A DNA stretch of 64,000 bases, taken from positions 35,231 through 99,230 of the forward strand of contig JADDOH010004214.1 in the NCBI GenBank assembly GCA_016648135.1, given 5' to 3'. Below, piece by piece: positions 1 through 9,915 of this stretch. The stretch comes from Agrypnia vestita. Taxonomy: Eukaryota; Arthropoda; Insecta; Trichoptera; Phryganeidae. The translations under genes and the position numbers were made by a program. Every line of letters begins with the position of its first letter. The stretch's first letter is position 1. Under the pieces are notes generated by a model, which had not been told where the DNA came from, searched no databases, and was given only the letters and a program-made list of their open reading frames with translations.

Positions 1-1488
1 CTTGTAGATTTCTAGTGCTTCCTTGATAAGACGCGCATGGTGATTCTTAGGCTTTCCAAGGATTTTCGGTTCGAATGCAAAATGATGGCCGGTACAGTTG
101 CCGGCAAACTTCTTGAAATTCTTTGACGTGGTGGGGGAATGCGCAGAAGGCGAAATTTGGGTCTCTTTGGTGGAAAGGTAGATGCGCAAACTTCCCCCCA
201 CTACGCCGTAGATTTCAAGATGTTTGCCGGCTACTGTATCCAGAAAATGCTCAGCCAGTGCTGATTTTTCTGGATGACCGAGTTTGCATGTCCGTTTGTG
301 CTCGTTGACCCTTTTGGAAATGGTACGTGCCGTTTGTCCTACGTATACTTTATCGCAGTCTTGACAATCGAGTCTATACACACCGTCTGTTTCTAAGCGA
401 TCTCGATCCTTCGCTGATCTCAACATATCCTTAATTTTGGAGTTGGTACCAAAAACTGTCTTAATGTCTCTTTTCTTGAGAGCTCTGGCAATTCTGTCTG
501 TAACGCTTTGGACAAAAGGTAGAAAGGCGATGCCTTTGCACTCAGGTTCTGTATGTTTTTCAGGGCGAATAGACCTCGTTCTTATGACGCGTTGTATCTG
601 TCGCTTCTGGTAACCATTGCCTTCTAGTGCGTCGCTGAGTGTTATCATTTCTTCCTGTAGATATTCGTCTTGGCATATCCTTTTGGCCCTCGTGGCCAAA
701 GTGTTGATGAGACCTCTTTTCTGAGCAGGATGATGGTGGGAATTCGCATGTAGATAACGGTTCGTATGCGTAGACTTCCTATAAACTCTGTGTCCGAAAC
801 TCCCATCGGCTTTCTTTTTTATTTCAACATCAAGAAAAGGCAGCACGTTGTCTTTCTCTATCTCCATGGTGAACTTCAGGTTGTTATGTAGTGAATTAAG
901 GTGCTCCAAAAAATCACCTAGTTTGTCTTCACCATGCGGCCAGATTGCAAACACATCATCGACGTATCTCCACCAGACCTTCGGAGTAAAGGATGCTGCG
1001 TCCAGTGCTATTTCTTCGAATTTTTCCATAAAAAAGTTAGCAATTACCAGAGAAAGTGGATTACCCATCGCTACGCCTTCCACTTGTTGGAAGAGCTCAC
1101 CTTGGAAAGAAAAGTATCCACTCGTCAGGCAGTGCTCAAACAGTGCACAGATGTCTTCATCATAAATTTCTTCCAACAGACTCATAGCGTCGTCCACAGG
1201 CACATTAGTGAAGAGGGATATGACGTCAAAACTGACTAGTTTATCACCCCTTTCACACTTTATTTCTTTTCACATATTGACAAAGTGTGCTGAGTCTTTC
1301 ACCCATGAGGACGTCTTCCCCGTCTGCATCTGTAGGAGACCGGCCAAATATTGTGACAGCTTGTATGTTGGCGCTCCTATTGCGCTCACAATTGGTCTTA
1401 GTGGCACTCCATCCTTATGTATTTTGGGAAGCCCGTAGATTGCTGGTGTTTTAGATGCTTGCATAAATAGTTTAAAATGCAAAGTCAT
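1..1488 (-). pseudogene. Penelope-like element: reverse transcriptase plus GIY-YIG endonuclease, truncated at both ends
   Basis: Read on the minus strand from 1488 to the window edge, one frame runs about 495 codons with a single in-frame stop (TGA, 1270-1272). It opens with the Penelope-type RT motif YGLPKIHKDG. Then follow SFDVISLFTNV, VAMGNPLS and the catalytic RYVDDVFAIW (aspartates near 955-960). Downstream is a GIY-YIG nuclease domain with GVYRLDC (about 366-386) and KVYVGQTAR (about 330-350). The N-terminus is missing: the frame closes just above 1488, beside a tandem aaagtcattc duplication. The C-terminus runs off the window. Penelope-like elements copy themselves by target-primed reverse transcription with this nuclease. 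A 144-bp MITE insertion interrupts the nuclease domain without breaking the frame. This is probably a dead copy, because of the stop and the 5' truncation, although the domain motifs are well preserved. Confidence 0.9.
93..238. repeat. Palindromic TA-flanked MITE (copy 1), inserted in the PLE nuclease domain
   Basis: The sequence begins TA-CAGTTGCCGGCAAAC and ends with the near-complement GTTTGCCGGCTACTG-TA, so almost the whole element is one inverted repeat. The TA at each end and the CAGT terminus are typical of Tc1/mariner-type MITEs. A second copy lies at 5114-5260. Element plus one TA is 144 bp, a multiple of three, and the minus frame is open through it. Confidence 0.85.
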
Positions 1489-1720
1489 TCAAAGTCATTC
1501 TCGTCGCAGGCTCAGATCAGACAACAGATGAATCATACGTACAACACAATACAACACATCATGACTTCGGCACGGTATTGCAAGCCGATACTTAACCACA
1601 ACACCAACATTCAAGACAACACATCAGCCCTGATGATGGACCCTGCAATGGGATCCGATACGTCGGCTCGAAAGGTCGTAACAACACGGCATAATACCCC
1701 AGAAAACACAAACTTGAAGA
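1489..1720 (+). mobile_element. Penelope-like element terminal region in inverse orientation, with hammerhead-like core
   Basis: This stretch shares long identity with 49735-49858 and, more weakly, with 58670-59190. It carries CTGATGA at 1630, a GGACCC/GGGATCC stem, then GATAC where other copies have GAAAC, and a following hairpin CGGCT-CGAAA-GGTCG (1664-1678). It lies head to head with the minus-strand PLE at 1-1488. Inverted or tandem partial termini are common in Penelope-like elements, and their terminal repeats are known to hold hammerhead ribozymes. This copy has a base change in the GAAAC box, so it is probably inactive. Confidence 0.65.
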
Positions 1721-2228
1721 TCATAGAAGAGTGTTTGTCTGAAGAATGTTTCATAAAAGAGTTGATGTCTAAGAAACCGCAGACTCCTATGAAAAGTGAA
1801 AACTCTTCTGCCAGCTATAGGCTTCACTTCCATATATCAGTGTTGGTACCAGAATTCAGAAGTTAAATATTCCTACAACAATATGGCTGGCCACCGGCAG
1901 GTACATTCAGCAAATATTTCCTTCTTTTACGAAGACCGTCGTTGGCATTTCTCACCCAAACTATGAACGATGATGTATTATTAAATATGTCCAAGGGCTA
2001 ATGAGTCCAAAACAGAATACAGGCGGACCCCGACTTTCGAACATTCGAATTTCGCATAATTCGCACATTGTTGCGCTGTGGGGTAAAGATATCCCCCTCT
2101 CGCTCGCTCACAAGCAAGTGGAATTCTGGCATCACTTGCATCTTGCTTGCTCCCGTCACTTTGCTTGTGAGCTAGCTAGGATAGAGATTTAGTCTTGTGC
2201 AGGAAGGAAAGATAATAATTTACCATTT
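1721..2228. other. Unassigned sequence between transposon remnants
   Basis: A short open frame continues from the PLE terminal region to 1866, but I do not recognise its product. From 1870 to 2190 the sequence is of mixed composition with no gene structure that I can support. Confidence 0.4.
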
Positions 2229-2600
2229 AAAATATTATTAATCTTGGACAATGTTCCAGGACACCCAAAATCTCTACAGAATTTATACACGGAAATCAAT
2301 GTTGCGTTTATTCTTCCCAATACTACCTGCCTTATACAGCCTATGGACCAAACGGTGATAGATATGTTTAAACGATAATTATATGAGGTCAATAATGACT
2401 CAGGCTATCGAGGCAACTGACAGGCAAGGTGGGCCTACATTAAAAGATTTCTGAAAAAACTACAATATATGAAACGCAATAAACAGTATTGGAAACGCGT
2501 GAGACATATAGCTTGGGCTGACATAAGAGTCAACTATGTAAGGTACATGGAAACAAATTGTTTACATACTATATATAGATTATGGCAGGATGGACCAGAA
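2229..2600 (+). pseudogene. Tigger/pogo-type DDE transposase remnant
   Basis: From 2229 one frame reads KILLILDNVPGHPKSLQN, then FILPNTTCLIQPMDQTVIDMF. These are the second and third catalytic blocks of pogo/Tigger transposases (LDNxPGH and QPxDQ). The frame then meets stops and shifts near 2378, and weaker similarity (ATDRQGGPTLKDF) continues to about 2600. The N-terminal CENP-B-like DNA-binding part is absent. The protein is related to the better-preserved minus-strand transposase at 28194-28754 but is too diverged to be the same insertion. Confidence 0.75.
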
Positions 2601-3270
2601 AGATACATTAAACCATCTTCACATTCAGCCCACTTCCCTGGCAACTCCTGCCATTGCCACTCCCTTTACTAGGTTTTTGTGAAAAAGTCAAGATCTGACA
2701 GTACAGGCGTGAGTGTTTAGATTCTGCTCTCTCGCTCAGTCGCCGTCGAGCAGGTGAAGGAAAATATTAATTACTAATTCTATGTCCTCCATTGCCCAAG
2801 GTCTAATGCAAAGTATAGAGCAGCAATGTAAACACTCACTACCTTTGACGCCGCTACAGAGTATTTTGGGGAGTAACCACAAAGCACAAGGAGCAATGAC
2901 AATGACTGAATGTAAACAGGGGAGGTACAATATGAAATATAACGCATATATGCAAGGAGTGGAACGATACAAGCAAAGTCAGTTTTTATTCATTTTCCTT
3001 TTTAATTATTAAATATTTTATTAAATTTTTTAAATGTTTAACATACAAAATGCAAACTGACTAGTTACATGCGCTTCATTTTTTTTATATGATTTTATCA
3101 ATGCTTTAAAAGCCATGGCCGTGTTTACGCACCAAGCCATGTGCGTGATAACACTCTTTTCGATCTTGCGACAGAATTGAAAAGAATTTTCAATGTCGGT
3201 TACTTAAAGACATCATCTATTGGTGGACAATAATACCCAGGAAATTAGACACTTTAACCTTAAACAATTT
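2601..3270. other. Intergenic stretch, no gene recognised
   Basis: Short frames occur at 2736-3012 on both strands, without recognisable domains or splice support. Beyond 3000 the sequence is AT-rich and leads into the 3' flank of the minus-strand mRpL45 gene. Confidence 0.4.
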
Positions 3271-3272
3271 TT

Positions 3273-3278
3273 TTTATT
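3273..3278 (-). promoter_or_regulatory. Poly(A) signal of mRpL45
   Basis: AATAAA on the minus strand, about 45 bases past the mRpL45 stop codon, is the expected place for a cleavage and polyadenylation signal. Confidence 0.6.
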
Positions 3279-3321
3279 TGATATTTATATAAATATTTCT
3301 AAGTCTACTACAACAATATGA

Positions 3322-4511
3322 TTAGGCTACAGCAAGTGGTTTAGTATCAGAACCTTCAGGGGGCACAGCTAACGATTTTTCTTCCCTCTCCTTAGCGGCC
3401 TTCGACAACCCAACATCTACTGGCTCCTCGGCTCTAATGTAAGTGTGTGGCGAGGGTTCTACAGGCGGCATCCAATCTGGAATAATTTTAGAGTGCATCC
3501 TCCAAGTACCATACAAATTGGCTAAATGCTTTTCAAAAACCACGTACTCTAAAACATCTTTGGCTAGTATCTCACTCCCGTGCATTAGTCTCCCAAATCG
3601 ATCATATATAGCAAGCTGTTGTTGAGTGTGAAACCGAACGGTTACCTGACCATAGACATTCTCTTTTGAAATAACATGAGTGCACCGAGCATGCACGACT
3701 CTGGGAGGTTCCAAAGATTTCAGAAACTTCCAATGAATAGTTTTATCTTTCACATTAAACATAAGCTCAGGGTAACATTTTTCTGTGACCAATTCTCTAC
3801 ACTTATACTTATCTTTGGCAGCCATGTACGTATGGGCTTGGACATATATGTCTTGAGCGGTGTTAGCAAACACAGCAGGATTAAAATCCTCTTCGAATGA
3901 GCGAATCTTACGCACTGACATCATAGTTTTTGATTTCTTCTCCAACAATTGCAATTTCTGCTTGGCGCCTCCCCCAGTCACAATAGACAACTTTCCATCG
4001 CCTTCTGGTGGAATATACGCTTCAAAAACAACTCCCGTGCTAGCGATATAAAAAGTTCTCTCCACCCACGGTCTTGGGGGGACCATTCCCTGTTCTTTCA
4101 ATTTACTACGGATTTTTTCCTCACTCATATCCCTACCTATTTCTTCATTTTCCTCAAAATCGGGGAGATCTATTTTCATCACCTTTTCTCTACGTAATTT
4201 CTTGAACTTGGGGTTCCAATGTTTGGCGCGAGCATGCCGGACAGATTCTAACTGTGTTAAAGCTTGAATACTGGGACATAGTAAACCCAAATGCGGTAAC
4301 TATAACAAAACAAAACATTAATATAACAAAAATGGCATGAAACAATCCTTAAGAATGCTCCATAAAACAAAAATGACGGCTTTGCGAATTTTCTATACAA
4401 ATCTCAAATTTAATATACAAATTGTTAATCTTATTTTCATTATTAGCAAAACTAAATATTTTTTACCTTTAAAAAATTTATACCGGAGCGGCATGCTACA
4501 GAAGCAGCCAT
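3322..4511 (-). CDS. mRpL45: Mitochondrial large-subunit ribosomal protein L45 (mL45)
   Basis: This is a two-exon gene. Exon 1 (4511-4467) encodes MAASVACRSGINFLK and ends at a GTAAAA donor. The intron is 4466-4300. Exon 2 (4299-3322) starts after a TTATAG acceptor with LPHLGLLCPS and runs to a stop at 3322. The joined protein is 340 aa, near the insect family length. The N-terminus, with few acidic residues and a basic stretch, fits a mitochondrial targeting signal. The region ARAKHWNPKFKKLRREK precedes a Tim44/MBA1-like domain (roughly residues 150-310) with motifs such as IHWKFLKSLEPPRVVHAR and VTVRFHTQQ. By homology mL45 lies near the peptide exit of the mitoribosome and helps to dock it to the inner membrane. 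I chose the start because it is the only upstream ATG that splices in frame to the conserved part. No lesions were seen. Confidence 0.93.
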
Positions 4512-4543
4512 GTTTATCAATATGTTATGTCAATTCTGAATTC

Positions 4544-4606
4544 CATAGAAAAGAGAATATAGCTGAATTCCCTATATTTGTCTACGGCATAGAAAAGAGA
4601 ATATAG
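4544..4606. repeat. Two direct copies of a 19-bp unit upstream of mRpL45
   Basis: CATAGAAAAGAGAATATAG occurs at 4544-4562 and again at 4588-4606, 33 to 95 bases upstream of the mRpL45 start codon. The repeat lies in the probable 5' UTR or promoter. A regulatory role is only a possibility. Confidence 0.6.
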
Positions 4607-4611
4607 TCTAC

Positions 4612-5113
4612 GGCCCGATAACGTGCCGATAACCACCGACAACGGCGTTAATATTTTTTCATTTGCTCTCCATCCATACCTCTCTATATTCGATCGGAAT
4701 ATGGTTAATCTGGCTCGTTCAATGATATCGTACAAATTTAAGCGTTTTAGCAGAATAAAAAAAGGTATTTTTGGCTGAAATTATTATGCAAAACTGAACT
4801 AATCTATTAACAAATAATTTCTTTGTTAAAGTCACTCATTTAATTCGAGCAGTTTTAGAGAAAAATACATATGAAAACAGGTTTATGAAAGGTAATGACT
4901 TGCAAGAAGATGTAATGAAATGTAAACGGATGGTTAAAAAATACTTAGGAAGAAAAGTACTTAAAAGGTAATTTATATTCGAAAATGGTACTGAATAATA
5001 TAATTATTGACGTAATTCTTCATGAAAACACAATATATTTCAATTTTACTAAACATTAAAAGCAAAATATGACAAAAATATTATGAACAAATACAAAAAA
5101 TAATCTAAATATG
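4612..5113. other. AT-rich flank upstream of mRpL45
   Basis: No open frame of note and no recognisable element were found. The part nearest 4612 would contain the mRpL45 promoter. Confidence 0.4.
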
Positions 5114-5260
5114 TACAGTTGCCGGCAAACATCTTGAAATTTTTCGGCGTAGTGGGGGGAAGTTTGCGCATGTACCATTCCACCAACAAGACCCAAATTT
5201 TGTCTTCTGCGCATTCCCCCACTACGCCAAAAAATTTCAAGAAGTTTGCCGGCAACTGTA
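5114..5260. repeat. Palindromic TA-flanked MITE (copy 2)
   Basis: This copy matches 93-238, with cleaner arms: TA-CAGTTGCCGGCAAAC at the left and GTTTGCCGGCAACTG-TA at the right. Arms of about 65 bp pair around a short centre. Both strands are free of stops across most of the element, as also seen in copy 1. Confidence 0.85.
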
Positions 5261-5297
5261 CATATCTGGAAAAAATAAAATTATTTTCAAATTATTA

Positions 5298-5714
5298 TCA
5301 ACTAAAATTTTCATTTTCGACCAGTAATGTGTTCATTATCTTCCGGACATGTAAGTACATTAAAAAAAAACTCTTTTGTAATGTTTTTTCCTCGTGAGTG
5401 GTAATATCTGTAATATAATAAGTGCATTCACAGTGTTGCACATTTTTAAGAAATTGTGGATAAACGTAAAAAATTTCATTTATATCTAATTCATTATCTT
5501 CCATACCGTCCGAATTCGCTAGGAGAAAGTAATGAAAACTTTTGGATGGCGATGTTTTATTTGATATAAAGATTAAAATATTATGTTTGTGTAATATATC
5601 CCTGGCGAACTTAATGTTTTTATTCATAAAATTGAAATTCCAGTGGAATATGTAGTATTTATAATAATGAATATTTGAAAGGCCATAAGCATAACGGTTA
5701 CGTTCATATAACAT
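5298..5714 (-). CDS. Unrecognised 138-aa open frame
   Basis: A methionine-started minus-strand frame of 138 codons, rich in Y, N, I and K. The composition is close to what AT-rich DNA gives by chance, but the length is unusual for this window. I see no catalytic motif, signal peptide or zinc ligand pattern. It could be a chance frame, a terminal exon or a transposon fragment. Confidence 0.2.
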   Translation of the reverse strand: MLYERNRYAYGLSNIHYYKYYIFHWNFNFMNKNIKFARDILHKHNILIFISNKTSPSKSFHYFLLANSDGMEDNELDINEIFYVYPQFLKNVQHCECTYYITDITTHEEKTLQKSFFLMYLHVRKIMNTLLVENENFS

Positions 5715-5780
5715 GTATTTTTTTATTTATCAAGCCGAAGAAGAACCCGACAAAGAAGAAAATCTGGCTGGTGATAGAAT

Positions 5781-7114
5781 GGTGGTATGCAGCCGAGGTC
5801 TGGTCGCATAGGCTCCGGATTAGGGTTGTCGCTGCAGCTCTGAATAGTGGGCAGAGAGTTCCGTTGCTGGCGCTGACGGGGGCCTACCGGACGGTTTCTA
5901 GTCAGGCCCTCCCGGTTCTAGCGGGGGTGCTCCCTGCAGACTTGGAGGTTTTGGAGACCTGCGCGCGCCGTAAACTTAGGCGGAGTCTGGAAACTGACTA
6001 CTTCGGTAGAACTCTCAGGCGCCTGGAAAACGAGCGGTTCCAGGAGTTGGACAGAAGGATTAGACGGATCACGATCGAAGTTTGGCAAGAAAGATGGGAT
6101 GCCGCTACCACCGGGAGGTGGACCCACAGCTTCTTCCCGAGGGTGGCGGTGAAAGAAAGAAAGGATTCCGAAGGGTATTTCCCCACACTGAACCACCACA
6201 CAGTACAGCTGCTGTCGGGTCATGGAGAGTTCAGATCTAAGTTACATGATCTTGGGCTCTCCACCCACCCTTGGTGCGTCTGTGCTCGTGTGGCCCAGAC
6301 TCCGGGACATATCCTGTGGGACTGTTCTTTGATGAGGGATGCAAGAGAAGCTTTGATTGAGGGCATAAATGGGCCACATGGAACAGGTCGGCGTCTTACA
6401 AATGCCGACCTTGTGAGTTGTGAGGATAACTTCAGACTTTTTAAAGTGTTCGTGGGAATTTGGGTGACCCGTTGGGAAATCCTGAGGGGTCCTGCTCAGT
6501 GGTCCTGATGTACCCTTGACCATGCTGCCCTACATTGGTCTTTCTTTGTTTTCTTTTAATAATCTTGCAATTTCACTTTTTCTGTTTATTACTTCTATTT
6601 TCTCTTTACATTCTTGTTAATTTCATTGTGTTTTCTATCGTTATTTTCCATTTTATTTGCACAACCATGTTATCTTTCTGTTTTGTATCATATTTTGTCA
6701 ATTTTACGTTGTCTCTCCTGATCGGTGTCATACCGGTGGTTTTACCTTTTCTGGCACAAGTGCTACATGTTTTTATTTTGTTTTGTCCCTTTCCCTCCAA
6801 GGAGGGGTGTTGATTTATTTTTGTCCCGTGCGATGTCTCCTCGGGTGTTCTTATGTTGTATTTTTTAGATTATAGATGTTCTTTTATTGTAATTTTGTAA
6901 AACCTCTTTTAAAAATAAAGACTTTTAGCATGGGACATTTAAGGTTTTGCGCGACCGACTCGCCTGGTCTTGCTTCTTGTTATGCTGGGACGCAAGGCCG
7001 GGCGGAGAGGACGCTTTAGCATAAAATAATGCCAACCAGGCGGCGAATGTGTTGGGCTGATATGGACGCTTCGGCGCATAAAACAGCCCAGGGTATGTGG
7101 TGGGTCACCTTCAA
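5781..7114 (+). mobile_element. R1-clade LINE, 5'-truncated, with 12-bp target site duplication
   Basis: The frame from 5781 to the stop at 6506-6508 encodes the C-terminus of an R1-type ORF2. AEVWSHRL, LLALTGAYRTVSS and LPADLEVLE are typical of that family, followed by a C-terminal zinc-knuckle-like CVCARVAQTPGHILWDC. A 600-bp 3' UTR follows, GC-richer near its end. The 12-mer tggtgatagaat occurs exactly at both borders (5769-5780 and 7115-7126), as expected for a target site duplication. The identical duplication and intact C-terminal frame suggest a fairly recent insertion, but the RT and endonuclease are absent, so it cannot move by itself. Confidence 0.88.
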
Positions 7115-7319
7115 TGGTGATAGAATACAAAAAAGCAAAAAGTATAAATACATTAAAAGTATGTGTTACAACAATAAAAATAAAAAATAGTAATGACAAA
7201 AGAAAAAAATAAGGTTTTAAGCATCAAAAATATGGCACCAAAGGGATCAATTGAAGAATTTGAGAAATAATTCATTAAAAAATTATGACAAAAAACTAAA
7301 GAGGCTTCAAAAATGTATC

Positions 7320-7620
7320 CAGTGATTCAATCTCACGGGAACTAAGAAATTGCTATAGATCCCTTATAAAGTTATAATTAACAACATTTTTGTAACTGAT
7401 TGGACAAATGTCATGCAAGAAAATGAAATTAATGACAATGCTCGGAATTAAAAAAAAATTTGATGCAATTATTCATTCAGAAATACGAAATATACAATCA
7501 AAGAAAAACACACCAAAAGTAAACCATGGATTACGAAGGAAATAATACGACTCATAGTAGTAAAAAAACAACTCAAAGTAAAAAAAACGACAATTCCAAG
7601 GAAGAATTTCTAAAACCAAA
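7320..7620 (+). pseudogene. LINE fragment (linker before the RT domain)
   Basis: Broken frames give IHSEIRNIQSK and then PWITKEIIRLI, a hallmark of the linker between endonuclease and RT in CR1/jockey-group LINEs. Several frameshifts are needed, and no RT motif follows. Confidence 0.45.
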
Positions 7621-7750
7621 TTGATTAATCAATTAGAAAGACATACAGAAAAATCTTATTAACGAAATAATATTAGTTTACTACTGGGATTCGAACCCAG
7701 GTCACCTCCTTTCCGGGGCCGGTGCTCTGACCACTAAGCTATAGCAACCC
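7611..7750 (-). repeat. tRNA-derived SINE-like element
   Basis: On the minus strand from 7750 the sequence resembles a tRNA: GGGTTGC, an A box TAGCTTAGTGG (near 7743-7732) and a B box GGTTCGAATCC (near 7700-7690). The 3' side of the acceptor stem is missing, so it is not a tRNA gene. It continues into a body (about 7664-7611) that is repeated at 8022-8100. The internal promoter boxes suggest an origin by RNA polymerase III transcription. Confidence 0.65.
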
Positions 7751-8021
7751 TCTATGTTTCCGTGAATATATCGTCCTTATATATAGTTCTTATTTTTTTA
7801 TTAATTGATTAATTTTTATTTTTGTCCATAGAGCAATCCACTTTTTTGATACGGTAGTTGAAATTACTTTGTAATGCCACCGCTAGATGGACGCCAGAAT
7901 TAATTGAATAATTCATTTTATTTGGACATACATTTATACAACAGATATTATATATATTCAAGAACACATTCATATTTGTGAAGTTGTAATTTTTTTAGAA
8001 CAAAGTTCTGTGAAATTTTTA

Positions 8022-8100
8022 AAACCAAATTGATTAATCAATTAGAAAGACATACGGAAAAATCTTATTCACGAAAAAATACTAGGTTACTACTGGAATT
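8022..8100 (-). repeat. Second copy of the SINE body
   Basis: This 79-bp stretch matches 7613-7692 with a few changes. It ends where the tRNA-like head should begin, abutting the LINE 3' end at 8101, so that LINE may have inserted here. Confidence 0.55.
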
Positions 8101-8430
8101 TCTTATCAAGCCGTGTGGTTGATAGCTGGAATAAGCTTCCAAGAAAAGTTATTGAAGCAACCACGGAGGATGACGGACCACGGAAAAAGACCAGACACCT
8201 TTTTGGAAATGATTATGTTTATATATTATACTTTTATCTTTTCTTTTTCTTCTGTTATAATTTTTTTCCTCTTTTCTCTCTGTGTTTTTTTAAATATATA
8301 TTTAAATATATTTTTAAATTTTCGCTAGTACTGTTCAATTGATATTATATATTTAAATGACATTGTAGAAAACCTGGGGTATATCAGCCCACAAGCTGCT
8401 CACCCACAAATAAACAAATAAATAAAAAGG
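8101..8430 (+). mobile_element. 3' end of a CR1/jockey-group LINE
   Basis: The frame starts FLSSRVVDSWNKLPRKVIEA, the usual last conserved block of CR1/L2/jockey-like ORF2 proteins (RVVxxWNxLP). A long T-rich stretch follows, then a 3' UTR ending in repeated aaataaac units (about 8408-8430), a typical LINE tail. All RT sequence has been lost. Confidence 0.65.
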
Positions 8431-8714
8431 TTATACATTCGGTAACATTGTTTAACTTAGTGTAAATCCTTTTATTTCAGTATGGGAGAATATTACATTA
8501 TCTTGTTTTTACTTATTTGATTATTTTATCGTATTTTTTCCAGTTATATACATATTATGATATTTTTTTATTTTGTGCTTGTTTATGATATTTTTGTTTG
8601 ATATAAAATATATCGTTTTTGCTTTTGCTGTTTCTTTTCTCTGTGTAACAATGCCTCTCTCTAACATTACCAAACCGTGCTGTTTACACGCTGTTTACCA
8701 GGTTAATCAGACAC

Positions 8715-8855
8715 TGAAAAATGGTCCTCATCAATGGTCGAGCTTGTATGAGAAGATGTATGAATGTGAATGAGGTGAAAGTTTTGTCAGGACAGAAGAG
8801 TGTGGCGCTCCATCCTCTCTGCCTATCCCAACGCGGTATCGTCATGATATTAAGT
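8715..8855 (+). pseudogene. LINE C-terminal fragment (family also at 11.7 and 51.7 kb)
   Basis: Frameshifted traces of the block [33 protein letters not shown] are visible. The same block is clearer on the minus strand at 51595-51820 and 11640-11890. Only the very 3' end of the LINE frame is present. Confidence 0.5.
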
Positions 8856-8859
8856 AAGT

Positions 8860-9415
8860 TAATTATGTAATGCATCTATGAGACACGCAAGTTGGTTAGT
8901 TAGTAAACCTTAATTAAATGCTCGCTGATATGTTATTCTATTAAATAGGTACATTTAAATAAAATCCTTAAAAAAAAAGAAAACAAAACAAGCCGGCTCG
9001 AGATACTTATTTCTTACGGTTAATTTTTTGCAGTAGGTACTTACTTGAAATGCGTATTTTTCATTTTACCACATAAATCAGACACAGAACTATAATTACG
9101 TAGGTATTTATACAAAATTTATAAAAGCAAAAAAAGTTTATTTATTTTAATTTTGAAACATTTATCTTGAGAAATAAATCTAAAATAATGTATACCTGGC
9201 TATACTTGCGTATATATTTTAAATATATTTTTTTCGTAAAATTATTTGTGTCGCTCTTTAAATATAAATAGTTTGCATTGTATTTTATATTTTACTGTTC
9301 ATGAATTATTTAGTAAATTAAATTGTTTGCTATGACAATTTTCCCGCTGCTTATATTTTATTTTAATTTTTTTATTAATTCTGTCTTGCATTTGACTACC
9401 GCCGGATATCCGCGA
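8860..9415. other. AT-rich intergenic stretch upstream of kra
   Basis: Nothing recognisable is present. The kra promoter and first exon probably lie at the right edge, near 9400-9511. Confidence 0.4.
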
Positions 9416-9439
9416 TCATAACACGTTGCTCCTCTCTAC

Positions 9440-9511
9440 CTCTCTAGACCGTGTAGTACATCCTGAACTCTTAGAAAAGGAGTTGACTGCTCCTTCTTAA
9501 CCTGTTACATC
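9440..9511 (+). other. Probable 5' UTR exon of kra
   Basis: A strong donor, GTAAGTAT, begins at 9512. The acceptor TTTCAG at 9903-9904 precedes the coding start by eleven bases, so an upstream non-coding exon is required. The 5' end is a guess; only the donor and acceptor are visible. Confidence 0.45.
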
Positions 9512-9915
9512 GTAAGTATAGCTGTTCTATTTATCACTAGATGTTATTATTATACTTTCATTTGCTTACCATCTATCATAAATTGCTCGTGTGATACCGT
9601 CTGCTTCAGGTGCCAACCTTGGCACGTAAACCGATTTAACTAAGGGCATGCTCTTGCCGACATTTATGTGATTCAGCACAAATTTACAGTCACAGTTTAA
9701 CAGTTCACGCTGTTCTCAGTCACGATTTATGTCCTTATTGATATTTTAGCAGCTATTTGTAATTTGAAACATGTGCCGAACAGCGTGGCAAAGCGTGCAA
9801 AATATTCGAATCCGTACAATGACCCTGAACATCTCACGGCTTTTTCGACATTCTTGTATATAACCAAATTTATGATTCATCCGACATTCCGTCTTTTGTT
9901 TCAGTAATATATTGT

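Noticed and set aside
3443..4197. Several plus-strand open frames inside mRpL45
   Set aside because: They are antisense shadows of the conserved minus-strand coding exon.
7683..7750. tRNA gene on the minus strand
   Set aside because: The A and B boxes are good, but the acceptor stem has no 3' partner and the sequence continues into a repeated body, so it is a SINE head.
9590..9690. H/ACA RNA in kra intron 1
   Set aside because: Strong short hairpins and an ACA are present, but no plausible two-hairpin fold with pockets and an H box could be drawn.
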